Shown one piece after another: positions 9,678 to 18,295 of a stretch of DNA of 64,000 nt. The position numbers and the translations under genes are program-made. The number at the start of each line of letters is the position of its first letter. The stretch's first letter is position 1. Source of the stretch: Histomonas meleagridis (Eukaryota; Parabasalia; Tritrichomonadida; Dientamoebidae); NCBI GenBank assembly GCA_020186115.1, contig WSYJ01000147.1, positions 248,001 to 312,000 of the forward strand, given 5' to 3'. The notes under the pieces were generated by a model that made no database searches, was not told where the DNA came from, and worked only from the letters and a program-made list of their open reading frames with translations.

Positions 9678-9919
9678 ATAAACAAATGGCAAGCTATTTA
9701 AGTGTTGCTTATAAGTAAAATTCTGAATTCGCCGTTTATGGCAAAAATTAATTAATTTTGTTTCTTATCATTAATTTTTTTGCTTATATCTTTGTGAAGA
9801 TTTTTTGTTTCCACTCATTGCAATGTGCTTGGTGATACTTTTAAAAGGAAATAGAATTTTCTCTCGAGAAAACCTTTTGTGGCTAATTAAAGTAACCGTT
9901 CATTTGATTCTGTGTTTAG

Positions 9920-11047
9920 ATGTTTTCGACAGCACCTATTGATTTTCCCATAGGTGTCAACACTCTTTGCGGTGGCGCAATGTGTAATGGCCTTTGTCTT
10001 AGCAAACTAGAATATTTTGGAAACGGGTCATTTAAATCAAATTATTCAACGTGTTACCCATCGCAATTTTCGGTATGGTGCTATAAAACCAGTTCACTTA
10101 GCAAAATGTTTTTGGTTATTTGGTTAATTTTTCTTATACCAAACATATTTTGTTGTTTTTATCTTTGCTTTCACAAAAAACAGATCCTTAAAAATTTAGC
10201 TTGGTCAAATCTTGTTAAAGCTTTCTTTTTTACTCTCATTCAAAGTTTTACATTTAGCCTTCAATTTTCCATTTTCATTTGTTATGTATCAATTCCATTA
10301 CAAAATTATCTATTTTATCTTTGCTTAGGTATGCACATATTATTTTTCTTTTTGTTTTTATCGAATTATCTTGCTGTTTACAAATCAAAAAGTAATTTCC
10401 GCAATCCAAAAAGTCGAATAACTCCACTCAAAGTTGTAACACTTGAAGAACTCAAAGATGTGGTTACAAATATTCGTATCTTACCACCAATTTTTTCAGC
10501 ATATGAAATTCCAAATTCAGAGAATGTAAACAAAAAAGATTTATGTCGGAAGAAAGTTTGTGACATCATGTATACTACTTGGCAAGAAGAAGGACCCGCC
10601 ATTCAAATTCCAAGAAACATATCAATTTACTTGTATTTTACATTGGAACATTCCCCAAGATGTGACATGGAAGTTGACTTCCGCAGTAGATACATAACGA
10701 CAAGTTCGACGAATTATATAATTAAAACAGAAATAGAAGCCGAAACAGAGCCAATAATTTTGATACATGAAAATGATAGAATATTGAAACTCCTCAACAA
10801 AAAATGGGCAAATGTTCTTTATTTTGTTTTGTCATTTTTCGGATATCATTTAATTTTGGACTTGCTATATTGGGCGCATATCGAAGTTGTCGAAATAAAA
10901 TGTGTGAAAAACGCTGCAATGGATAATAGCCTTCGCGCGCTGGCTGGTGAAAAAGATAACTTGGCACAGGTAACAGTACAATATGAGTCGCAGGAATTTT
11001 TAAACACAGATGAAAATCAATTTTTCGATGAAAACGATACTAAGTAA
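9920..11047 (+). CDS. Polytopic membrane protein, family not recognised
   Basis: A 375-residue protein with a Cys-rich N-terminal luminal or extracellular region (about residues 1-58 with CGGAMCNGLC), hydrophobic segments near 64-85, 98-125 and 128-150, a soluble domain of about 150 residues (160-305), and one or two more hydrophobic segments near 307-325. The hydrophilic C-terminus is acidic and Gln/Asn-rich. No catalytic motif was seen. Topology suggests an endomembrane or plasma-membrane protein. GTAACCGTTC, a Myb-type site, lies about 27 bp before the ATG, which is preceded by AG-rich sequence rather than by the CACTTTTT element. I do not assign a function. Confidence 0.75.
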   Translation: MFSTAPIDFPIGVNTLCGGAMCNGLCLSKLEYFGNGSFKSNYSTCYPSQFSVWCYKTSSLSKMFLVIWLIFLIPNIFCCFYLCFHKKQILKNLAWSNLVKAFFFTLIQSFTFSLQFSIFICYVSIPLQNYLFYLCLGMHILFFFLFLSNYLAVYKSKSNFRNPKSRITPLKVVTLEELKDVVTNIRILPPIFSAYEIPNSENVNKKDLCRKKVCDIMYTTWQEEGPAIQIPRNISIYLYFTLEHSPRCDMEVDFRSRYITTSSTNYIIKTEIEAETEPIILIHENDRILKLLNKKWANVLYFVLSFFGYHLILDLLYWAHIEVVEIKCVKNAAMDNSLRALAGEKDNLAQVTVQYESQEFLNTDENQFFDENDTK

Positions 11048-11327
11048 AATACACAATTCTTTCCAAATTCAAAAAGTGGGAACCAAAAAGTGCTCTTTTA
11101 TGTAAACAGAAGTTTTTCAAAATGACGATGGTTTTTTTCTGTGAAACAGTTTATTCATCATTTAATTTGTCTATCGTTTGTCCAATGGAAACTTGAAGAT
11201 TTACCTTGAATACCAATATTAACATGCTTTCGAAGTTGAATAAAATATCTTTGCGCTTAAATATTGAATCATTTATCAAAAAAAAAATAATAATAATAAT
11301 AATTTAAAAAATATGTTATGTTTTGTT
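11048..11327. other. Intergenic gap between convergent genes
   Basis: Contains two AAAAAGTG copies (11071-11078 and 11085-11092) that are not next to a start codon, and an (AAT)n microsatellite at about 11288-11303. Confidence 0.45.
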
Positions 11328-11915
11328 TTATTCATCTTCTTTCTTATATGTTGGTTTTCCAGAAGTGAATGGAAGATAGTGGTGGCGAATCATGTGCATG
11401 ATTCTTCCATGGAATGATACTATGAATACAAGGATAAAGTAAAAGAACAAAATTGGTCCGTAAACTGGTATATTCAAGAATGGTATGCATGCTGCTATAT
11501 GTGCAATTATTAAGGCTATTGTGATCTTTTGCCAAAAATTGAATTCTGGTAATTTTCGAATAAATGGTTTGTATTCGTTATTTGTTATTCTTGATGGAAG
11601 GATTTCCCCATACTCGTCTGGATCAAGTTTAGGTGACAAGAAGAGAATTAATGAGTTGACGATATAAAGTCCAGTGATGTAAGCAATAGCATAATACTTT
11701 TTAGTTACAATCATTCTAATCAAGAATGTAACAAACAAGAAAGCAAATGCTAGCCATCTGTAAAGTGTATATGGTTTTGTTTTTAAAATCATGCTTTCCA
11801 TTTTCATTGAGAATTCTGTTTTTTGGATCACTAATTTTTCACGAAAATTAAGTTCAGGGTTTGGAGTTGGTTGGTCAAGAAACACCTGCTGTTCAGCATT
11901 TGGTTGTTCTCCCAT
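11328..11915 (-). CDS. Rer1-family ER retrieval receptor
   Basis: A 195-residue protein with four hydrophobic segments in the Rer1 arrangement. Characteristic text includes YAIAYITGLYIVNSLILFLS followed by PKLDPDEYGE, the EYKPFIRKLPEFNFWQKIT signature (Rer1 has EFRPFIRRLPEFKFW), and the C-terminal RIMHMIRHHYLPFTSGK (Rer1 has RQIKHMIKYRYIPFTHGK). In yeast and animals Rer1 sits in the early Golgi and returns ER membrane proteins by recognising polar residues in their membrane spans. Length and domain order are normal for the family. ATG at 11915 gives the expected cytosolic N-terminus. Confidence 0.93.
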   Translation of the reverse strand: MGEQPNAEQQVFLDQPTPNPELNFREKLVIQKTEFSMKMESMILKTKPYTLYRWLAFAFLFVTFLIRMIVTKKYYAIAYITGLYIVNSLILFLSPKLDPDEYGEILPSRITNNEYKPFIRKLPEFNFWQKITIALIIAHIAACIPFLNIPVYGPILFFYFILVFIVSFHGRIMHMIRHHYLPFTSGKPTYKKEDE

Positions 11916-11947
11916 TTCGCAATGCGAGCGGTTTGAATAAAGATTTG

Positions 11948-12235
11948 TCTTGTTTACACAGGCTTGGTCAAGCGGTTATGACAAGATGAGAACATATTGA
12001 GGTGCCCCATGCAAATGATTTTCGAAAGGTTTTCTTTTATTTACCAATATCAACGTTAAAGATTGTTTTATAAATTCGTTAAATGTATATTGATATGTTT
12101 TTCTCTAATTTCAAGTTTCAATGTGAATTTTGTATTTTCATGTAACAAGTGAAAAGATCTGATGTTTTCCTTTTTTGTGTTATTTATTTAAAAACTGGAA
12201 AAAAATGAACGTTAAAATTTATTAACGGTTTGAAA
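11948..12235. other. Intergenic region between divergent genes
   Basis: Promoter region shared by Rer1 (leftward) and a small gene (rightward). TTAACGGTTT, a Myb-type site, lies at about 12221-12230, just before the ATG at 12236; GCGGTTATG occurs near 11972. Confidence 0.4.
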
Positions 12236-12535
12236 ATGAGCGGATATTCGAACCCACAAGAAGAAGAAAGTGAAATTGATAATATTCAACAATACGATTT
12301 TTTTTGGATGAACATTACAAAAAAGAATGTTTCAACAAATTCTTGTTTACGAATTCAAAAAGAAGAAAAGCCAATTGATCAAATGGATCTTCAAGGAAAA
12401 GTTAGTCAATCACAGATTCCACAATTTATGATCCAAGCAAAGGGTCGAAATGTAAAGCCTAAAGGAAAGAACAAAATTTGTAAATTTTCATATAAAAGAG
12501 ATACTTTGTTTGGAAAACAGCTCATCAAAAAATAA
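12236..12535 (+). CDS. Small basic hypothetical protein
   Basis: A 99-residue protein starting MSGYSNPQEEESEID. The first half is acidic and polar; the second half is Lys-rich (KGRNVKPKGKNKICKFSYKR). No membrane segment, signal peptide or known domain was seen. The ORF is supported by its ATG placed directly after a TTAACGGTTT site, by the TAAAT stop context and by standard codon use. Function unknown; the basic C-terminal half could bind nucleic acid, but that is speculation. Confidence 0.55.
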   Translation: MSGYSNPQEEESEIDNIQQYDFFWMNITKKNVSTNSCLRIQKEEKPIDQMDLQGKVSQSQIPQFMIQAKGRNVKPKGKNKICKFSYKRDTLFGKQLIKK

Positions 12536-12779
12536 ATTGGTTAGTTCCAATAACGTTACTTAGGACAATTTCTTGGTGTTTTTTAAATGCTTTTACTTCC
12601 ATTTGTCATTTTGATTATAAAAACCTATGTCTATTAAACCTTTTTTACCCTTTTGTGCGTTAAACTATGATAATTTTCATGATTGAAACCAAGATATTTC
12701 GTTATTTGATTATAAAAAAAAATGAAAATGAAATTAATTATTATCAATTCCCAACAAAACTTTACTATTTCTTACATTA

Positions 12780-13946
12780 TTATTCTCCGAACACGAGTGT
12801 CGGCGGCTTTTTCAGTGTCACGTTATAATTCTTAATCAGTTCGTTCATCACATTTTTCACGAAGTGATGACTTCCTCTATTCAAGTATCCGAAGATCAAA
12901 TTTGTGTCTGAAAATGCGTTTCCAATAGGCGCCGACAGCAATAACGTATCAGTGTCACCTTCGACGAAAGATCCCGAAATATCGAAATCGTTTGCGACAT
13001 ATAACGAACCATTTTCTCTTAAGTTGCATAAAATACTCTTTAAGTTATCGATTTGACCTTTTGCTGGTCTATTCGGAACAATTATTTTTCGATCTACGTC
13101 ATAATCGGACACCGATGTCTCAAAGAATCCAGTGATTTGTGCGATATATATCGAATCGCGATAGTTTTTTATGGGATAATTAAACATTTTTCGTGTGATC
13201 ATATATCGCGTTTTTTGATTATCGCCTAAAACAGAAAAAATGGCTTCAGTAAAGTTGGTTCGATTACAGTTGTAATATTCGTAAGGAGAATAGATAAATG
13301 TGGCGTTTTTATGGTAATCCATAAATCCTTGATATCTGATCCATTTTTGTTTCATGGCTGTACGATGGAATAAATATGGGCCATTGGACCAGATCATGTC
13401 AAAAAAGCCCATAAGATCGGATGTGGCTGATTTACAATTTCGATTGGCAACTGCAAATGATAAGACACTGTTGTTACGAAGATAAAACCAACTGGAAACA
13501 ACAAGCATAAGCTTAGAATCTCCAATAGCTAGATTGGCATAAAAAGAAATGTTAGAAAATGGATAATATTTAACTTCAGCATTGGATGGTCCAGTAAAAT
13601 AATTGTTATTAGTAAAAATTCGTACATGAGCTCTTTGTGACATATTGTTAATAAAATGAGTCCATTCATCAGGTGGTGTTCGATAGGAATCTGGAAGTGA
13701 TATTATAATATCAAGTGATTCATTGATGTCTTTGAAAAACTCGCTGGCTTTTTTGACATTAGCAAGTGGATCTAATGAAAAAGAATGTTCAAAATCAGTA
13801 ATGCATTCAGTTTCAATATGTGTTTCATCATTCAAAAATGATAGAGTGGCTGAAACAACTAGACCAAGGACAGACAGCCCAAGAGCTACATATGAAATAA
13901 TATATTTTGCGCTTGTTTTAATCGAGATATTTATGTATGAATTCAT
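12780..13946 (-). CDS. PLD3/4-like type II membrane protein lacking HKD motifs
   Basis: A 388-residue protein with a short cytosolic N-terminus, one signal-anchor segment at about residues 15-37, and a large luminal or extracellular domain with many N-glycosylation sites. Its layout resembles PLD3/PLD4-type phospholipase D proteins. The segment ESLDIIISLPD with RAHVRIFTNN recalls the first strand and helix, and FYANLAIGDSKLMLVVSSWFY occupies the place of the first catalytic HxKxxxxD. A second half-domain follows (SILCNLRENGSLYVANDFDI), but the second HKD is not visible either. If the assignment is right this is a catalytically dead relative. Similarity is weak and based on pattern. CACTTTTT lies about 25-30 bp upstream on the coding strand. 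Confidence 0.5.
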   Translation of the reverse strand: MNSYINISIKTSAKYIISYVALGLSVLGLVVSATLSFLNDETHIETECITDFEHSFSLDPLANVKKASEFFKDINESLDIIISLPDSYRTPPDEWTHFINNMSQRAHVRIFTNNNYFTGPSNAEVKYYPFSNISFYANLAIGDSKLMLVVSSWFYLRNNSVLSFAVANRNCKSATSDLMGFFDMIWSNGPYLFHRTAMKQKWIRYQGFMDYHKNATFIYSPYEYYNCNRTNFTEAIFSVLGDNQKTRYMITRKMFNYPIKNYRDSIYIAQITGFFETSVSDYDVDRKIIVPNRPAKGQIDNLKSILCNLRENGSLYVANDFDISGSFVEGDTDTLLLSAPIGNAFSDTNLIFGYLNRGSHHFVKNVMNELIKNYNVTLKKPPTLVFGE

Positions 13947-14562
13947 ATGAATTCAGATTTGACAACGGCCAAAAAGTGACAGAAAACGACAAGCGATAAA
14001 AATTTTTATTGACATAATCGATTCAGAGTTTAAAATTGTTTCTTCAAAAAATTATACATATTTAATTGTCTAATGTATTTCCTATTATGGAGTTTTTAGT
14101 AGAATGATATTTTTTTTTTTTCAAAGTATCATAATTTAATTAAAAAATAGTTATTTAAATAAAAAAAATATTATATGCAAAAATGATCACATTAGATGTG
14201 AATGATAGAGTGATACGAAATAACCAATCGAAATACATTAAATGAATGAACAAAAGAGATCTAAACAATGATCAAAATGATCAAATGTAAAAAAATGAAT
14301 AAACAAGATGGATTAAAGTACTGCATAAGCCATTCTAAATGTGTGAATAAGTATCAAATCATAATATAAGTAGTATATTTACTTAGTATGTTTACTAAAA
14401 CTAAGTTATATAACAATAATTTTTTTTCAAAAGTTTTACAAAAACAAAAAGCACATTACTAAAATTAAAGTTGCAAGATAATAACGAGGTGACGTTGAAT
14501 CGATTATACTCAAAATGATTCACATTTAGAACATACAATATATTATTATTTATTTATCTCAA
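13947..14562. other. Intergenic, nothing recognised
   Basis: About 615 AT-rich bases. It holds the AAAAAGTG element (13971-13978) of the PLD-like gene. Nothing else recognised. Confidence 0.4.
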
Positions 14563-15861
14563 TTACATTTGCTCAATGAATTTCTCTTCTTTGAAGTCAT
14601 CTGCAAAAGGATCTTCTTCAATATTTGATATAGATATTCCTGTTACGAATGTGTTTGTTGTTTGGTTATTATCATTTTGTTGTTCTGAAATTTCATTTTC
14701 AGCAATTTCTTCTTTTTTATTTTTAATTCGTATCAATAAGATAATAAGCAATGAAATTATAATAACAGCAACAATAACGCAAACGACTATTATGATAATT
14801 GTTGTTTTGTTATCTTTTGTTTGAAATTCATTGTTATAAATAAATGTAATGAAATTTGAATAATAAATATAATAAGTTGAAAAAATAATAAATGTGTAAT
14901 CATAATAAAGAAATTCAGTTTCAATATATGAAAATGTTGAATGAAATATGGATAATGAAAGTGATCTTGTTTGCGTTTCGTAATATGTAAATGAATATGC
15001 AATTGTCAATGTATACGTTAATGTATATGATAACGAAAATGTGAAATCGCTTTCAAACGATTCAGTGAATGTATTTGACTGACGAAATGTGTGACAACAA
15101 CTGAATGCATGTGTTTGAGAATATGTATTTGACTGTGAATATGTATTACTTCGACTGAATGTATTTGACTGTGAATATGTATCTGATGATGAAAATGAAA
15201 GTGTTGGAATTGGTTTGCAATTTCCTGTTGAATATGATTTGATAACGTTTAATGTACCAAAGTTACTTTTGACATATGTTCGATATGTTATAACTATTGC
15301 TGTAACATTATAAAATGCATTTGTTCCAATATCTGGTTCTGTATCACCATAATAATAAATGCATTCAAGATTATAACAATTACCAAATGCTGTTTCGCCA
15401 ATTTCTATTATTCCAGAACCAAGTCTTAATATCATTAAATTAGAACATGTTGAAAATGCTCCACCACCAATCGATGTGACTGAATTCGGTATCGGAATGT
15501 TTTTGATTGATGAACAGAATGAAAATGATGAACCACCAATATATGTAACATTTCTTCCAAATATAATCGTTTCTAAATGTGAACATGATGAAAGCACATA
15601 ACCACCAATATGTGTTATAGAATTACCAAAATTAACTGAAATAACTAATGGCCATTCTGAAAATGCACCACTTGGAATGGTATAAATTCCTTCACGAATA
15701 TTTATAAATTTAGTGTTGTTTTGATATTGGTCAATCTCATTAAAATCATTTGAATTTGTGATTGTTAATGTTAAATTATTATCATAAAATAATTGAAAAG
15801 AATTTATGAAAAATATAACAAAAATTAAAACATTTATTATGTTTTTTCTTTTCGTTTGTTT
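14563..15861 (-). CDS. BspA-like LRR surface protein, 5' end displaced by a frameshift
   Basis: The frame is open from 15861 to the stop at 14563 but has no ATG before its hydrophobic leader (NVLIFVIFFINSF). After the leader come BspA-type LRR_5 repeats (IPNSVTSIGGGAFSTCSNLM and similar), a capping segment with NCYNLECIYYYGD, a Ser/Thr stalk of SNTYSQ repeats, an aromatic juxtamembrane stretch, one membrane span (about IIIIVVCVIVAVIIISLLII) and a cytoplasmic tail ending ISNIEEDPFADDFKEEKFIE. This tail is nearly the same as that of the gene at 61140. The nearest ATG (15833) is out of frame. A separate long ORF, 16354-15782, overlaps upstream; the two probably form one gene broken by an indel in an A-rich run near 15842-15855. 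BspA-like proteins are surface adhesion candidates in trichomonads. Confidence 0.75.
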   Translation of the reverse strand, partial: KQTKRKNIINVLIFVIFFINSFQLFYDNNLTLTITNSNDFNEIDQYQNNTKFINIREGIYTIPSGAFSEWPLVISVNFGNSITHIGGYVLSSCSHLETIIFGRNVTYIGGSSFSFCSSIKNIPIPNSVTSIGGGAFSTCSNLMILRLGSGIIEIGETAFGNCYNLECIYYYGDTEPDIGTNAFYNVTAIVITYRTYVKSNFGTLNVIKSYSTGNCKPIPTLSFSSSDTYSQSNTFSRSNTYSQSNTYSQTHAFSCCHTFRQSNTFTESFESDFTFSLSYTLTYTLTIAYSFTYYETQTRSLSLSIFHSTFSYIETEFLYYDYTFIIFSTYYIYYSNFITFIYNNEFQTKDNKTTIIIIVVCVIVAVIIISLLIILLIRIKNKKEEIAENEISEQQNDNNQTTNTFVTGISISNIEEDPFADDFKEEKFIEQM

Positions 15862-16354
15862 TTATTTTGTTAAGTAAAAATTTAATTTCATAACATAAAA
15901 AAAATCCCAAAACAAAAAAGTAACGAATTAGAGCTTGAACACTTTCATTTAATTTGAACGTTTTCTTTATGAAACTATTATTCATTGGCATTGCTAAATG
16001 TGAAAAATGATTAGGTGCTAAAGAAAAGAATTGGAAACATTGTTTAACGTATGAAATAGGTAATTCTAGCAAAGGGGAATGGCACTGATATCTTCTTGTG
16101 CTGATATTAAATGGATTTAATTCATTGTCTTTTAGCATAATAAAATTGGTGACTTTGATGGATACATTCTTTTTATTAAGGCATGAGAATGAAAAGCATG
16201 TCTCCCACTTGGATTTTAAAGTAAGGCATGGGGAGTACTGTTGAGTTTGAGAAATAGATAATTGATCACTAAAAATCTTTGAGCCTAAGTTTTTTGGTGA
16301 GGTTTGTAGTAAGCAAAAGAAATGTATGGGAAAAACCAAGATGGAATAACACAT
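15782..16354 (-). pseudogene. Displaced N-terminal part of the BspA-like gene
   Basis: An open frame of 190 codons with ATG at 16354. It overlaps the start of the BspA-like frame (15861) by 80 bp in a different phase. It begins with a hydrophobic leader (MCYSILVFPIHFFCLLQTS) and has a second hydrophobic run (about ALIRYFFVLGFFLCYEI) followed by a Lys-rich end. The intact BspA-like gene at 61140 also carries about 228 codons before its BspA leader, with a comparable RY...CF...NN..K....ALI pattern and a hydrophobic run just before a Lys-rich stretch. I therefore read this as the 5' portion of the same gene, separated by a frameshift. The similarity is weak, and it could instead be an independent small gene. 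Confidence 0.5.
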
Positions 16355-17385
16355 TCGTGCCAAAACTTGAGAAACTTGCTAATAAATCAGTTAAGAACGA
16401 TACAGAGAGCTTCAACCGCTTCTCCTTTTCGTCTGTTCATTTGTATAACTTTTACTGGGGCGCGTTTTGTTGTTTTTGCAATCGGAAGATGTTCACAAAG
16501 CTGAAACGTAATGATTTTTATGAAAAGTGACAGGAAGTTTCCTTATTTAAATTGTCGAAGACAAAAAAATGAAAGAAAGAAAATGATATCGTTTTGCATC
16601 AAAGGAACGGATTTGAGCGCTCAAAAAGTTTGTTTCAACACAATTAACAGATTGAATTGCAATTCAAATAACCGGCAACCATGAGGACGATAGGCATGTT
16701 CGATTATTTAACAGTTTTTGTAATGTTAAGAAACACAAGAATCTTAAAGATGGAAAAGATTAAATAAAATTTAATTGAAAAAAATATTATCAAAATATTT
16801 GATCCAAAGTGCAATCATTGTTATTATGCTCATGTTTACCCTTGTTCAATAGCAAAACACACAAAACTAAATAAAATATAAAAAGACGACTTTCATGTTT
16901 CTGGAAAACAACTATAAACATTGCTCAATCGAATTTTTCCCATATAATAAAAACTAAATTTCCCATAGTGCCAAAGACTTTCACTGCTTGCATTACCATC
17001 ATTAAAAAGTTTCCTAAACATTTTTCAATTTGAGAAATACCAGAAACAAAGAAAATAAAAAAGACACCAAGAGATGAACCAAGGCATTCAAACCTAAGAC
17101 AAATTGATCAATTTATATTTTTTAAAGAAATTATTAAATATAAATGTTTTATTTTATTTATTATTAATAAAATTACTTAAATTTTTATAATATTATATTT
17201 TTAAATATATTAGCATAATGATTCTAAAAGCAAAGTTTTTATAAAAATTTACAACATTCATCTTAAGGAATTTTATACATTTAATAATAATGATCTGCTA
17301 AATAGTTAAACTTTTGTTTTGTAATTTGTGAAATTACTCCAGAATACTCTTGTAGTAGCTTTGTATTGCAAGAAATTAGAATTTT
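16355..17385. other. Long intergenic region, nothing recognised
   Basis: About 1 kb. A plus-strand open stretch near 16279-16530 overlaps the gene start and does not look like protein of any family. The rest is AT-rich without repeats or RNA features I can identify. Confidence 0.4.
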
Positions 17386-18060
17386 TTAATATGGCAATTC
17401 ATCACCTAGATTCTGATTAATCCCATTGGATTTCTTCTTGTTAAAGCAACAAAAAATAATGAGAATCACAATTAACAATACTGCAACTATTATAGAGATA
17501 ATTATAAATTCTTTCGTTTTAAATAAATCTGTTGAATTCTTTTTTGGAGCTGTTTTTGTTACTTGCATTGCATTTTTTAAATTTCCTTGAACTTTTATCT
17601 GCTGGTTGTTTTTTTCATTAGTTTTTGTAATGTTATTTTGCTGATGATTCAAGATATTATTGGTAATATTAGTTTTGCTTATTTTTTTATTTAATTTTTT
17701 GTAAATTTTAGATCTTTTTGTTTTCTTTTGTTTTTTATGATATAAAGTGTTAGAATTTGTAATGTTTATTGTATCTGCTTTTGTGCTGGTTTCATTGGAT
17801 ATTTGAGAATTTGTTCTTTTAAATTTTGGTGGTATTAATTTTGTTAAAAAATTTACTGTTTTACCTTTTACATTTTTTATCCATGTTTTAAATTTTTTTC
17901 CTTTCGATTCTTGAGTTTCATTATTTTTGCATATATCATAGATTTCTTCTTTATCTAAATTTTTAGAACATGATTCATTAAAACTTGATGTATATTGTGA
18001 GCTTATATTAGTATTGTTTTCTTGTGTAATTACAATTGTAAGCCATATAAGTGTAAGCAT
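17386..18060 (-). CDS. Lysine/asparagine-rich type I membrane protein
   Basis: A 224-residue protein: signal peptide (MLTLIWLTIVITQ), a low-complexity ectodomain very rich in Lys, Asn and Thr with many NxT/NxS sites (about residues 14-178), a single membrane span (about FIIISIIVAVLLIVILIIFC), and a short tail CFNKKKSNGINQNLGDELPY. No known domain. The high Lys content of the ectodomain is unusual for a surface protein. Its signal/stalk/TM/short-tail plan is shared by several other genes in the window, suggesting a common sorting route. Function unknown. Confidence 0.65.
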   Translation of the reverse strand: MLTLIWLTIVITQENNTNISSQYTSSFNESCSKNLDKEEIYDICKNNETQESKGKKFKTWIKNVKGKTVNFLTKLIPPKFKRTNSQISNETSTKADTINITNSNTLYHKKQKKTKRSKIYKKLNKKISKTNITNNILNHQQNNITKTNEKNNQQIKVQGNLKNAMQVTKTAPKKNSTDLFKTKEFIIISIIVAVLLIVILIIFCCFNKKKSNGINQNLGDELPY

Positions 18061-18295
18061 TTTGTCTTATAATATATATTTTTTAAATCAATCAAAATTG
18101 GTATTCCTCCAAATAAACTCAATTTTATTCATAGAAAACTTGATCACAATTCAAAGAAATATCAAATATTTCCATTTGTAATATCAAATGAGAACCAATT
18201 TATCAAATTTCGAAACAAGTAATAAATACAAACATTTTATTTATTCATTTTTGTAAAAACAAAAACACCAAAAAAATTATTTATTTATTAATTGG

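Noticed and set aside
11071-11092. Two AAAAAGTG copies as promoter elements
   Set aside because: They lie at the 3' ends of convergent genes, far from any start.
12240-12260. TTCGAACCC-like sequence suggesting a tRNA T-loop
   Set aside because: It lies inside the small gene's coding sequence, and no acceptor or anticodon stems could be found around it.
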